The notes under the pieces were generated by a model. That model saw only the letters and a program-made list of their open reading frames with translations, was not told where the DNA came from and searched no databases. Positions 16,444 through 23,173 of a DNA stretch of 39,284 nucleotides are shown piece by piece. How positions within the stretch are numbered: position 1 is the stretch's first letter; each line of letters begins with the position of its first letter. The position numbers and the translations under genes were made by a program. The stretch covers positions 1 through 39,284 of the forward strand of contig PSRM01000074.1 of the NCBI GenBank assembly GCA_003176045.1, read 5' to 3'. The DNA comes from Verrucomicrobiota bacterium (GTDB lineage Bacteria > Verrucomicrobiota > Verrucomicrobiia > Limisphaerales > UBA8199).

Positions 16444-16610
16444 TGAACAACGAAGGAACCAAGGCACAAAGGCTTATCGGAGGCGAATGAAGACAGAAAT
16501 GGACAAACGAATGGGGACAAACGAATAACAGCTAGGGTAAGCTCTTTTCCTATTCGCTTGTCCCCATTCGTTTGTCCCTCCTGCTTTGTGCCTTCGTTTC
16601 TTTGTTGTTC
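16444..16610. repeat. Long nested inverted repeat (GGACAAACGAAT type)
   Basis: The inner arms GGACAAACGAATGGGGACAA..(16501-16527) and TATTCGCTTGTCCCCATTCG..(16551-16577) match at 26 of 27 positions around a 23-bp loop. The outer arms GAACAACGAAGGAACCAAGG..(16444-16472) and CTTTGTGCCTTCGTTTCTTT..(16584-16610) pair imperfectly. It fills the gap between two divergent genes (PEP-CTERM on minus, CBM9 on plus). Confidence 0.9.
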
Positions 16611-16763
16611 GATTCACTTCTCATCGGTGTGTCGCAGGCTAGCGCGTTTGGAATCGGCTATTGCCATCGGTAACTCACGCGGCACAATGGCGCCACGCGC
16701 GCAATTCGTACAATTCGGCCGAAATGTTGGTGGTCTGTCCCGACGCTGATCACAATTCTCTTT

Positions 16764-17486
16764 GTGACCGCTTGTCAGGCTGTCGCCCACCAATCTTCCC
16801 TTGATCCCAAGACACTGCCCTCCCCCAAGCGCGTCGCAGTACCCAGGCTGCATGGCACTATAATACTGGACGGCCAGTTTGATGAAGCGGTTTGGGCCAA
16901 AGCAGCGCAGTTGGAGCCGTTCTATCAAAACGATGGCTCCGGACCGGAGCGCGAGCACACGCTGGTGCGGCTCTGGTACGATAGTCAGGCGCTTTATCTG
17001 GGCTGGACCTGCCAGGACATGGACATCCAGGCCACCATGACCAACCGCGACAGCAAGTTCTGGGAGGAAGAAGTGGTGGAATTCTTCGTCGCGCCCAAAA
17101 GCCTGGACCGCTATTTCGAGCTGCAGTGGAATCCGCTGGGCGGCATTTTCGACGCAATCATCACCAACACCCTGGACGCCAACGGGGTTTCCAAAAGTTT
17201 CCAGGGCGACTGGGGCTACACCTCCAAGGGAATGCGCAGCGCGGTCAAGCTCAAGGGCAAACTCAATGGCTCCAGCGAGAAGGATGAGTTCTGGCAAGTG
17301 GAAGTCCGCCTGCCGTTCTCCGACCTTGGCGTAAAGGCGCCGAAACCTGGCGAGGTCTGGAGAGCAAACTTTTACCGGTTCAACCGCACCAAAGGCTTGC
17401 CCGTCGAACAGTTAAGCTGGTCGCCGACGTTGCTGCCCGGTTTCCATCAGCCCAACCGGTTCGGCTATTTGGAGTTTGTTAGGTGA
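16764..17486 (+). CDS. CBM9-like carbohydrate-binding lipoprotein
   Basis: 240 residues if begun at GTG 16764, but that start falls inside a lipobox. In the same frame the codons before it read PTLITILFVTACQA, a hydrophobic stretch ending in a lipobox, and the frame is open back to 16674 without ATG, GTG or TTG. The real start is therefore unclear and may be a rare codon or lost. The mature part has the CBM9/DOMON-like pattern: LHGTIILDGQFDEAVWAKAA, VRLWYDSQALYLGWTCQDMD, WEEEVVEFFVAPK, YFELQWNPLGGIFDAI, WQVEVRLPFSDLG, WRANFYRFNRT, and SWSPT...FHQPNRFGYLEF. CBM9-like domains bind sugar ends; an outer-membrane glycan-binding lipoprotein is inferred. The next gene starts 18 bp downstream. Confidence 0.82.
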   Translation: MTACQAVAHQSSLDPKTLPSPKRVAVPRLHGTIILDGQFDEAVWAKAAQLEPFYQNDGSGPEREHTLVRLWYDSQALYLGWTCQDMDIQATMTNRDSKFWEEEVVEFFVAPKSLDRYFELQWNPLGGIFDAIITNTLDANGVSKSFQGDWGYTSKGMRSAVKLKGKLNGSSEKDEFWQVEVRLPFSDLGVKAPKPGEVWRANFYRFNRTKGLPVEQLSWSPTLLPGFHQPNRFGYLEFVR

Positions 17487-17504
17487 AAGACCGTTGACAT
17501 CGCC

Positions 17505-17957
17505 ATGGACCTTTTTCAAGAACTCGGCGCGCTCATCGGGAAACTTCAAGAGGCGCAAATCGACTACGCCCTGTGCGGGGGTTTCGCAGTGGCGGCGCAT
17601 GGCATCGTAAGGGCCACCGAAGATATTGACCTGATGGTCCAGGAGGAGGCCATGGGCAAACTACGGGCTGTGGTCGAGCCGACTGGCTTCTGGCTGCAGC
17701 CAGAACCGTTGTTCTTTAAAGAAGGCAAAGTAAAAATCTACAGATTCGTGAAAACGCAGTCGGGCGAGCGCGATTTTGTGATCCTGGATGTCCTGGCAGT
17801 CACGCCCGCAGTGCGGGCTGCCTGGGAAACACGCTGCTCTCTGAAGACAGACTTCGGGCCGGTGCCGGTTGTATCCCGGGAAGGGCTAATCCAGCTAAAA
17901 ACCTTGCGTGGCAGCGGCCAGGATCTCGACGATATTGAAAAGCTCAAAGAACGATGA
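17505..17957 (+). CDS. Nucleotidyltransferase-fold protein (DUF6036/MNT-like)
   Basis: 150 residues. YALCGGFAVAAHGIVRATED followed by IDLMV holds the GG (Gly25-Gly26) and DxD (Asp40, Asp42) of minimal nucleotidyltransferases. The body also has LRAVVEPTGFWLQ, RDFVILDVLAV (a third acidic position) and VVSREGLIQLKTLRGSGQDL, plus a C-terminal LDDIEKL that is typical of these small proteins. The stop overlaps the start of the next small gene (ATGA), indicating translational coupling. Such pairs are often toxin-antitoxin-like, but no HEPN partner is visible. Different from the larger nucleotidyltransferase at 12742-13596, though with the same overall arrangement of a small basic partner next to it. 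Confidence 0.85.
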   Translation: MDLFQELGALIGKLQEAQIDYALCGGFAVAAHGIVRATEDIDLMVQEEAMGKLRAVVEPTGFWLQPEPLFFKEGKVKIYRFVKTQSGERDFVILDVLAVTPAVRAAWETRCSLKTDFGPVPVVSREGLIQLKTLRGSGQDLDDIEKLKER

Positions 17958-18115
17958 AACCTGAAAAAATTGATATGTCAGCTCGATCCGTCACCAACCG
18001 ATGGCGGCGAGTGAGTGAGTTGGCGCGCGCCTGCCGCGCGCTGGCCGGGCCCAGGCGCAGCCATAAAGGCATTGAACAGAAGCAAACGAAGCTAACAAAA
18101 ATCGGAAAAGACTGA
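17954..18115 (+). CDS. Small partner of the nucleotidyltransferase, ATGA-coupled
   Basis: 53 residues: MKPEKIDMSARSVTNRWRRV, then SELARACRALAGPRRS and HKGIEQKQTKLTKIGKD. The ATG overlaps the TGA of the nucleotidyltransferase gene. The first about 35 residues (DMS...VTNRWRRVSELARACRAL) look like a conserved helical partner. The last about 18 are encoded by low-complexity A-rich DNA that leads into a repeat (18130-18264), so the C terminus may have been replaced by repeat sequence. Function unknown; antitoxin or regulator is inference. Confidence 0.6.
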   Translation: MKPEKIDMSARSVTNRWRRVSELARACRALAGPRRSHKGIEQKQTKLTKIGKD

Positions 18116-18129
18116 GGCTGCAAAAAGAG

Positions 18130-18264
18130 CTGACAGAAAATTTTCGGGACAGAAAAATGAGTGCAAGAAAATTTTACGGCAGGAAGATTAAAAACCATTT
18201 TCCTTCCGCGAAATTTTCCTGCCTTCTCTGCATTTTAATCTTCCTGTCCTGATTTTTCTGTCAG
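18130..18264. repeat. Dispersed inverted-repeat element GACAGAAAATTTTCGG type, copy 1
   Basis: CTGACAGAAAATTTTCGGGA, CAGAAAAATGAGTGCAAGAA.. and onward match 19251-19367 in direct orientation at most positions. The ends (CTGACAGAAAA / TTTTTCTGTCAG) and an inner pair (GGCAGGAAGATTA / TAATCTTCCTGTCC) are inverted, so it can fold. It is followed by CCTCTTTGCCTCTGTGCCTC at 18273-18292, related to the CTCTGTG elements at 32.9-33.8 kb. Confidence 0.85.
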
Positions 18265-18337
18265 ATCTCTCACCTCTTTGCCTCTGTGCCTCCGTGGTGA
18301 AAGAAAGCCGCGGAAATTAGCGAACGCCCGACTGCTC

Positions 18338-19162
18338 TCAACCGTTCATGAGCTGATTCAGTTCTGCTGTACTGGGAGAGCGATCCAGGAAGGTGAATTG
18401 GCCTGTGTCTTTCGTCTCTCGCGCAGCTTCGAGAAAACCGGCCATTGCGGCGCGGTAGAGCGAGGTGGCCAGGCTGATTCGTTTGACGCCGGCCGCGGCC
18501 AGTTCAGCTACAGAAAATGATTTCCCTTTGATTCCCACCATGAAATTAAACGGCTTCGACAGGGCCGCACACACGGTGCGCACAGCCGCGAGATCGGGCA
18601 AGCCGGGAGCGAACAGCACATCCGCTCCAGCCTTTTCGAAAGCTTTGAGACGCCGGATGGTTTCATCGAGGCTGGGATTGGGGTAAAGAAGATTATGTGC
18701 TCGGGCAGTTAATAGAAACGGAAATGGGAGCGCATGGGCTGCCTCCGCGGCCGCGGCTACACGCTCGACCGCCAAATTAAAGTCATAAAGCGGGCGAGCC
18801 TCGTTTCGGGTAGCGTCCTCGATGGTGCATCCGACCAGCCCCGCCTCGACCGCCAGTTGAATTGTTTTCGCAACAACTTCAGGCGCATCGCCAAAGCCTT
18901 TTTCCAAATCTGCCGAGACCGGTAAATCGGTCGCCTCGACAATCATGCGAGCGTGCGCAAGCGCCTCTTCCCGGGTCAGTTCGCCATCTTTGAGACCGAG
19001 GGCACAGGCCGATGCCGCGCTTGAGGTGGCCAATGCTTTGAATCCAAGTCCGGCCAGAATCCGTGCCGAACCCACATCCCACGGGTTCGGAATGACGAAC
19101 GCGCCGGGACCGTCATGGAGCGCCTGGAAGCGCCTGGCTTTTTCATTCTGGGTCATTGGCAT
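18338..19162 (-). CDS. PEP mutase / isocitrate lyase superfamily enzyme
   Basis: Start ATG 19162 is chosen because it follows AAAAGGTGG at normal spacing; the longer frame to 19288 runs into the flanking repeat. 274 residues: FQALHDGPGAFVIPNPWDVG, RILAGLGFKALATSSAA, LPVSADLEKGFGD (Asp85), CTIEDATRN (Glu115, Asp116), FLLTARAHN, LKAFEKAGADVLFAPG, FNFMVGIKGKSFSV, AGVKRISLATSLYRA. This is the alpha/beta barrel of the PEP mutase/isocitrate lyase superfamily with its metal-binding acidic residues. The isocitrate lyase KKCGH loop is absent (EKGFGDAPE instead), so it is not classical isocitrate lyase; carboxyvinyl-carboxyphosphonate mutase or methylisocitrate lyase-like roles are possible. The gene is bracketed by direct repeats. 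Confidence 0.88.
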   Translation of the reverse strand: MPMTQNEKARRFQALHDGPGAFVIPNPWDVGSARILAGLGFKALATSSAASACALGLKDGELTREEALAHARMIVEATDLPVSADLEKGFGDAPEVVAKTIQLAVEAGLVGCTIEDATRNEARPLYDFNLAVERVAAAAEAAHALPFPFLLTARAHNLLYPNPSLDETIRRLKAFEKAGADVLFAPGLPDLAAVRTVCAALSKPFNFMVGIKGKSFSVAELAAAGVKRISLATSLYRAAMAGFLEAARETKDTGQFTFLDRSPSTAELNQLMNG

Positions 19163-19250
19163 ACAACCACCTTTTATAGGCATTTTTTCTGTGAATGCGA
19201 GAGCTTTCAGGCCCTGACTCGATTCTTTGGCGTGAAAAAAAACTAAAAGA

Positions 19251-19367
19251 ACTGACAGAAAAATTTCGGGACAGAAAGATGAGGGCAAGAAAATTTCACG
19301 GCAAGAAGATTAAGAAACCATTTTCCTGCTGCGGAATTTTTATGCCTTCTCTGCATTTTATTTTTCT
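19251..19367. repeat. Dispersed element GACAGAAAATTTTCGG type, copy 2
   Basis: ACTGACAGAAAAATTTCGGG, ACAGAAAGATGAGGGCAAGA.. matches copy 1 (18130-18264) in the same orientation, including AACCATTTTCCT and GCCTTCTCTGCATTTTA. The right-hand inverted end present in copy 1 is missing here. Confidence 0.85.
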
Positions 19368-19427
19368 AAAGAACCCTTTCATCGAAGCTTGTCCTTGCAG
19401 AGATGATTCTGTTCCATCAGAGGAGGC

Positions 19428-19715
19428 ATGAGCATCTCCCGCCATTTTGGCTCGATCTGCAAGGGCGCTGGAATCGGGTTCCTCATTGGCCTGGCGTCGA
19501 TCGCCACTGTGGACAAGAAGACGCTGGCAATTCTACAAATTCTCAGCAAGCCGGTTGAGCTTGTGACGTGGGTGGCCCAGAAGACACTCGGCCTGGGAGA
19601 CGGGACCACGGCCCTGATGGGATGGCTGGGTCTAGCAGTCTATTGGATGATACTGGGTGCGCTGATTGGCTGGGGAGTCAGTGTTCTATTGGCGAAAGGA
19701 TCAGGAGATGAATGA
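19428..19715 (+). CDS. Small two-helix membrane protein, unrecognised
   Basis: 95 residues from ATG 19428 with a strong Shine-Dalgarno (AGAGGAGGC). Hydrophobic segments are GAGIGFLIGLASIATV (about 13-28), LVTWVAQKTLGLG, and LGLAVYWMILGALIGWGVSVLLA (about 66-88). It overlaps the start of the glycosidase-like gene by 8 bp (ATGAATGA), indicating a two-gene transcript. No family recognised. Confidence 0.75.
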   Translation: MSISRHFGSICKGAGIGFLIGLASIATVDKKTLAILQILSKPVELVTWVAQKTLGLGDGTTALMGWLGLAVYWMILGALIGWGVSVLLAKGSGDE

Positions 19716-20862
19716 TACCATACGAGATCGGGTCGCTAAACCTGAAATTTCTGCTGCAAATCGCAAAGGAGCGCCGCGTGAGGGCACGCGGCCTACACGC
19801 CCAACGCGCTCTTCCTGTAGGCCGGGTGCCCTCACCCGGCATCCTGATGTGCGAACCATTCGGGCCAAGATCGTACTGACATTTGCCTGGTCCCTCGCCG
19901 CCTTTCGTTCTGGAGCCGCAGAAAGCGCCTGGACCAAGTTCTCCGGCAATCCAGTCATCGGCGGCCAATATGGCACCTGCTTCGATGTCTGTGTCCTCAA
20001 GGAGCAGGAGACTTACCGCATGTGGCTCTCCTGGCGGCCAAAGCGCAGCCTGGCGCTGGTGGAAAGCAAGGACGGCTTCCACTGGAGCGAACCACCACGC
20101 CTTGTGCTCGGCCCGAATAAAGAAACTGGTTGGGAAGATGACATAAATCGGCCAATCGTCATAAAGCGGTCCGATGGCTATCACCTGTGGTACACCGGCC
20201 AGGCCAAAGGACACTCCTCGCTCGGCTACGCAACCAGCTCCGATGGTCTCAACTGGAACAGAATGAGTTCCAAAGCCGTTCTCTCCGCTGATCAGCCCTG
20301 GGAAAAAGTTGCAGTCATGTGCCCTCACGTGCTTTGGGACGAACACACGCGGCTCTTCCGTCTCTGGTATTCCGGCGGCGAGCAGAATGAGCCGAACGCT
20401 ATCGGCTACGCAACCAGTCCTGACGGCCTCCACTGGAAAAAACACGAGGCGAACCCCATCTTCAAACCCGATCCAAATCTCACCTGGGAAAAGCACAAGG
20501 TGACCGCCTGCCAGGTTCTGCGGCGCGGCGACTGGCACCTGATGTTCTACATCGGTTTCAGCGATGAAGCCCATGCCCAAATTGGCCTCGCCCGCTCAAA
20601 GGATGGTATAACCGGCTGGCAGCGGCTTTCCACAAATCCCATCATCGGGCCAAGCCTGCCGGAGTCGCGGACGACCTCGTCCGCGTTCACGCCCGAGCCG
20701 CGGACGGGGCCGTCCGCGACTCCGGATTGGGACCACGACGCATGCTACAAACCCTTTGCAATTTATGACGGCTCAAAATGGCTGCTCTGGTACAATGGCC
20801 GCCACGCCGGAGTCGAGCAGATAGGCGTCGCCATTCACCTCGGTGAGGACTTGGGGTTTTGA
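19708..20862 (+). CDS. Beta-propeller glycosidase-like protein with in-frame palindromic repeats
   Basis: 384 residues from ATG 19708 (AGGAG just upstream), overlapping the small membrane protein gene. GTG 19849 is an alternative start that gives MRTIRAKIVLTFAWSLAAFR, a clean signal peptide without the preceding repeat. The body has five-bladed propeller repeats: NPVIGGQYGTCFDVCVL, MWLSWRPKRSLALVESKDGF, HLWYTGQAKGHSSLGYATSS, FRLWYSGGEQNEPNAIGYAT, HLMFYIGFSDEAHAQIGLAR, WLLWYNGRHAGVEQIGVAIH. These repeats are typical of GH43/GH130-type glycosidase-like proteins; the substrate is unknown. Two repeat families lie inside the frame: a TAGGCC element (19771-19840) ahead of the signal peptide and a double hairpin (20660-20724) between two blades. 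Confidence 0.82.
   Translation: MNDTIRDRVAKPEISAANRKGAPREGTRPTRPTRSSCRPGALTRHPDVRTIRAKIVLTFAWSLAAFRSGAAESAWTKFSGNPVIGGQYGTCFDVCVLKEQETYRMWLSWRPKRSLALVESKDGFHWSEPPRLVLGPNKETGWEDDINRPIVIKRSDGYHLWYTGQAKGHSSLGYATSSDGLNWNRMSSKAVLSADQPWEKVAVMCPHVLWDEHTRLFRLWYSGGEQNEPNAIGYATSPDGLHWKKHEANPIFKPDPNLTWEKHKVTACQVLRRGDWHLMFYIGFSDEAHAQIGLARSKDGITGWQRLSTNPIIGPSLPESRTTSSAFTPEPRTGPSATPDWDHDACYKPFAIYDGSKWLLWYNGRHAGVEQIGVAIHLGEDLGF
19771..19840. repeat. TAGGCC palindromic element copy C (inside a coding frame)
   Basis: The left arm GCGCCGCGTGAGGGCACGCG..CCTACA and right arm TGTAGGCCGGGTGCCCTCAC..CGGC are inverted repeats. It is nearly identical to copy A. It is read in frame as KGAPREGTRPTRP..SSCRPGALTRHPD at the N terminus of the glycosidase-like gene, unless that gene starts at GTG 19849. 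Confidence 0.9.
20660..20724. repeat. Double-hairpin palindromic element, copy D2 (inside a coding frame)
   Basis: CGGAGTCGCGGACGACCTCG..(20660-20685) and CGCGGACGGGGCCGTCCGCG..(20699-20724) are inverted arms, each with its own hairpin (GCGGACGACCTCGTCCGC; GCGGACGGGGCCGTCCGC). It is translated as PESRTTSSAFTPEPRTGPSA inside the glycosidase-like protein without breaking the frame. Confidence 0.9.
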
Positions 20863-21021
20863 AAGGGCAGAAGACGGGAAATTATTTACCCATTTAACCG
20901 TCTGTTCTCATGCGTGTTCATCCGTGGTTTCATTTCCGCACACCCAAAAAACCCTTCGATTTTACTCGACTGTTCCACAAAAATCTGGCAAGATAAGCGT
21001 GCCACAGTTTGACAATTTGAA

Positions 21022-23124
21022 ATGAAACGTTGTTCGAGACCAGCAATTGCCGGCCTCACCCTTGGCTTGCTGGCGACTCTCTCCTGTCCCGCGACCCCGG
21101 CCATCATTCCTCTGCCTGTTACTTTGCAGACGAAACCCGGGAGCTTCACGCTTTGTCCCAACCAGCCGGTCCTTGGTGTCCCGGCCCGCGCCACGCGCAA
21201 AATCTTCACGGACCCGCCCTCTTTCCAGACAGGCCAATATCTGTCGGCGCTACTGTTCCGGTCCACCGGATTCCAGTTCGTCGTCTCCACCAATAACGCC
21301 GGCACCAACCGGGGCGGCATCCTGCTCACCACTGCAAACGCCATGGCTCTTGGCGCTGAAGGCTACGAGCTGATCGTCCAGCCGGATTCTGTGGTGATCC
21401 GCGCCCCGGCCCAGGGGGGAGTCTTCTACGGCGTGCAATCCTTTCTGCAATTGCTCCCCCCCCAGATCATGTCGCAGCAGCCTGTCACGAACGTGGCCTG
21501 GGTTGCGCCTTGCGTCTATATCCAGGACCAGCCGCGATTCGGCTGGCGCGGTGTCATGCTCGATGTCTCCCGCCATTTCGTGGATAAGCAGGAAGTCGAA
21601 AAGATTCTGGATGGTTTGGCGCTGCACAAAATCAATATTTTCCACTGGCATCTGTGCGATGACCACGGCTGGCGCCTCCACATCAATTCCTGGCCAAACC
21701 TTACAATTCCCCCTGCCACCAACACCGCCGCGTGCGGCGCCTGGCGAACCGGGATTGATTACAATCTGAACCCTGCCGCCAGCACCGCTTACAATTCACT
21801 GGGCCAATATGGCGGCTTCTACACGCAGGACGACATCCGCGAGGTCGTCGCCTACGCCCAACAACGGCATATTACCGTTGTTCCGGAGCTTGAGTTTCCC
21901 GCGCATTGCACCGCCGCGCTGGTGGCTTATCCGCAGCTCGGCTGCGGCAATCCCAATGACAGCAGCCATTACAACATGGATCAGATTCACTATGGCTTCA
22001 CACTTTTCAGCCTGGCCAACAGCGGGACATTTTTTACCAACGTGTTGACTGAGGTCATGAGCCTGTTCCCCGGCCCATACATTCATTGCGGCGGTGATGA
22101 AGTGATAGCTACAGGCGATACGCAGTGGACTTCCTACACACCGGACGTGAACTTGATGAATTCACTTGGGATCAACCCGGCCGGCGGCTCGACCTCTATT
22201 CGGCAATACCAGAGATATCTTAGCATCAATCTCACTGCCTTCCTCAAAGCCAACGGCCGCACCTTTTGCGGCTGGTCGGAAATCGAAGACGCCGGCACCA
22301 TCACCAACGCCATCCTGCACGAATGGACGACGGACAAAGGCACCCTGACCGCCTCCAACGGCCAGCAGGTGGTCATGTGCCCCAACGGTATCAACTACTA
22401 CCAAATCCCCAGCACCGGCCCATACAAACTTTATGACCCGTTCTTCGAGGTCGGCAGTAGCCCCGCCTACAAGACTATTAGCGATGTCTATAACTACGAA
22501 CCGGTCCCCTCGACCATGACGAGTTCACCCTATGCCACCAACATCATTGGAGCTCAAGTCAATCTTTGGACGGAGTTCGTACCCTCCGGACTGAATGACG
22601 AATACAAGATTTATCCGCGAATCTGCGCCGAAGCGGAGGTGGGGTGGACACAAAAAGCACAGAAGAACTACACCGATTTCACAAACCGCCTGTTTACTGT
22701 GGGCAATCAACGCCTGGCAGCGATGGGGCTAAATTATAACCGCGAGACCATCACGCAAATTGGTTCCTGGGGGCCGTCGGTCTCTACAACTCCTGTTACG
22801 GTCAGCTACACCATCACCCCATACGTCAGCAAAGCAGGGGAAATTGATGTGAGCTTCGCATACACCTCGGGTTCTGACGGCATAAACGTTTACTCGGTGG
22901 CGCTGCTGGAAAACGGAATACAAGTTGACATCAACGGCTTTACCAGCTTTGCCGGCGCCGCCAATTACGTCCAGACACCCAACGCGCTGGGCGGTATTGC
23001 CTGTTACGCCGTTCATCTCCCCGCCTACCACCCCGGCTCGACCTACACCATCCAGGCCTCCATGGCCGAGAATGGAACGGCCGCTAGCAGTAACGGAAAT
23101 GTCTATCTGCCGAACTGGAATTAA
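21022..23124 (+). CDS. Beta-N-acetylhexosaminidase, glycoside hydrolase family 20
   Basis: 700 residues with a signal peptide (AIAGLTLGLLATLSCPATPA). A GH20b-type N-terminal domain (IIPLPVTLQTKPGSFTL...GAEGYELIVQPDSVVI, GVFYGVQSFLQLLP) precedes the GH20 barrel: PRFGWRGVMLDVSRHFVDKQ, KINIFHWHLCDDHGWRLHI, YTQDDIREVVAYAQQRHITV, VPELEFPAHCTAAL, and the catalytic pair in HCGGDEV (Asp359-Glu360). The barrel continues with FCGWSEIEDAG and ends near LWTEFVP, YPRICAEAEVGWTQ. A C-terminal beta domain of about 110 residues follows. It releases terminal GlcNAc/GalNAc from glycans outside the cytoplasm. Start ATG 21022 has no strong Shine-Dalgarno. Confidence 0.95.
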   Translation: MKRCSRPAIAGLTLGLLATLSCPATPAIIPLPVTLQTKPGSFTLCPNQPVLGVPARATRKIFTDPPSFQTGQYLSALLFRSTGFQFVVSTNNAGTNRGGILLTTANAMALGAEGYELIVQPDSVVIRAPAQGGVFYGVQSFLQLLPPQIMSQQPVTNVAWVAPCVYIQDQPRFGWRGVMLDVSRHFVDKQEVEKILDGLALHKINIFHWHLCDDHGWRLHINSWPNLTIPPATNTAACGAWRTGIDYNLNPAASTAYNSLGQYGGFYTQDDIREVVAYAQQRHITVVPELEFPAHCTAALVAYPQLGCGNPNDSSHYNMDQIHYGFTLFSLANSGTFFTNVLTEVMSLFPGPYIHCGGDEVIATGDTQWTSYTPDVNLMNSLGINPAGGSTSIRQYQRYLSINLTAFLKANGRTFCGWSEIEDAGTITNAILHEWTTDKGTLTASNGQQVVMCPNGINYYQIPSTGPYKLYDPFFEVGSSPAYKTISDVYNYEPVPSTMTSSPYATNIIGAQVNLWTEFVPSGLNDEYKIYPRICAEAEVGWTQKAQKNYTDFTNRLFTVGNQRLAAMGLNYNRETITQIGSWGPSVSTTPVTVSYTITPYVSKAGEIDVSFAYTSGSDGINVYSVALLENGIQVDINGFTSFAGAANYVQTPNALGGIACYAVHLPAYHPGSTYTIQASMAENGTAASSNGNVYLPNWN

Positions 23125-23126
23125 GC

Positions 23127-23166
23127 GTGAAACGTGATGCGTGATGCGGTGAAACGTAAAACGTGA
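23127..23166. repeat. Low-complexity GTGAAACGT repeat
   Basis: GCGTGAAACGTGATGCGTGA.. GCGGTGAAACGTAAAACGTG is a run of degenerate GTGAAACGT units after the GH20 gene. The same words in reverse (CACGTTTCAC-type) occur inside rlmN at about 32254-32275. Confidence 0.6.
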
Positions 23167-23173
23167 GTTGTAA

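Noticed and set aside
19678-20580. 300-codon minus-strand frame opposite the glycosidase-like gene
   Set aside because: Low-complexity shadow frame; the plus strand has clear beta-propeller repeats.
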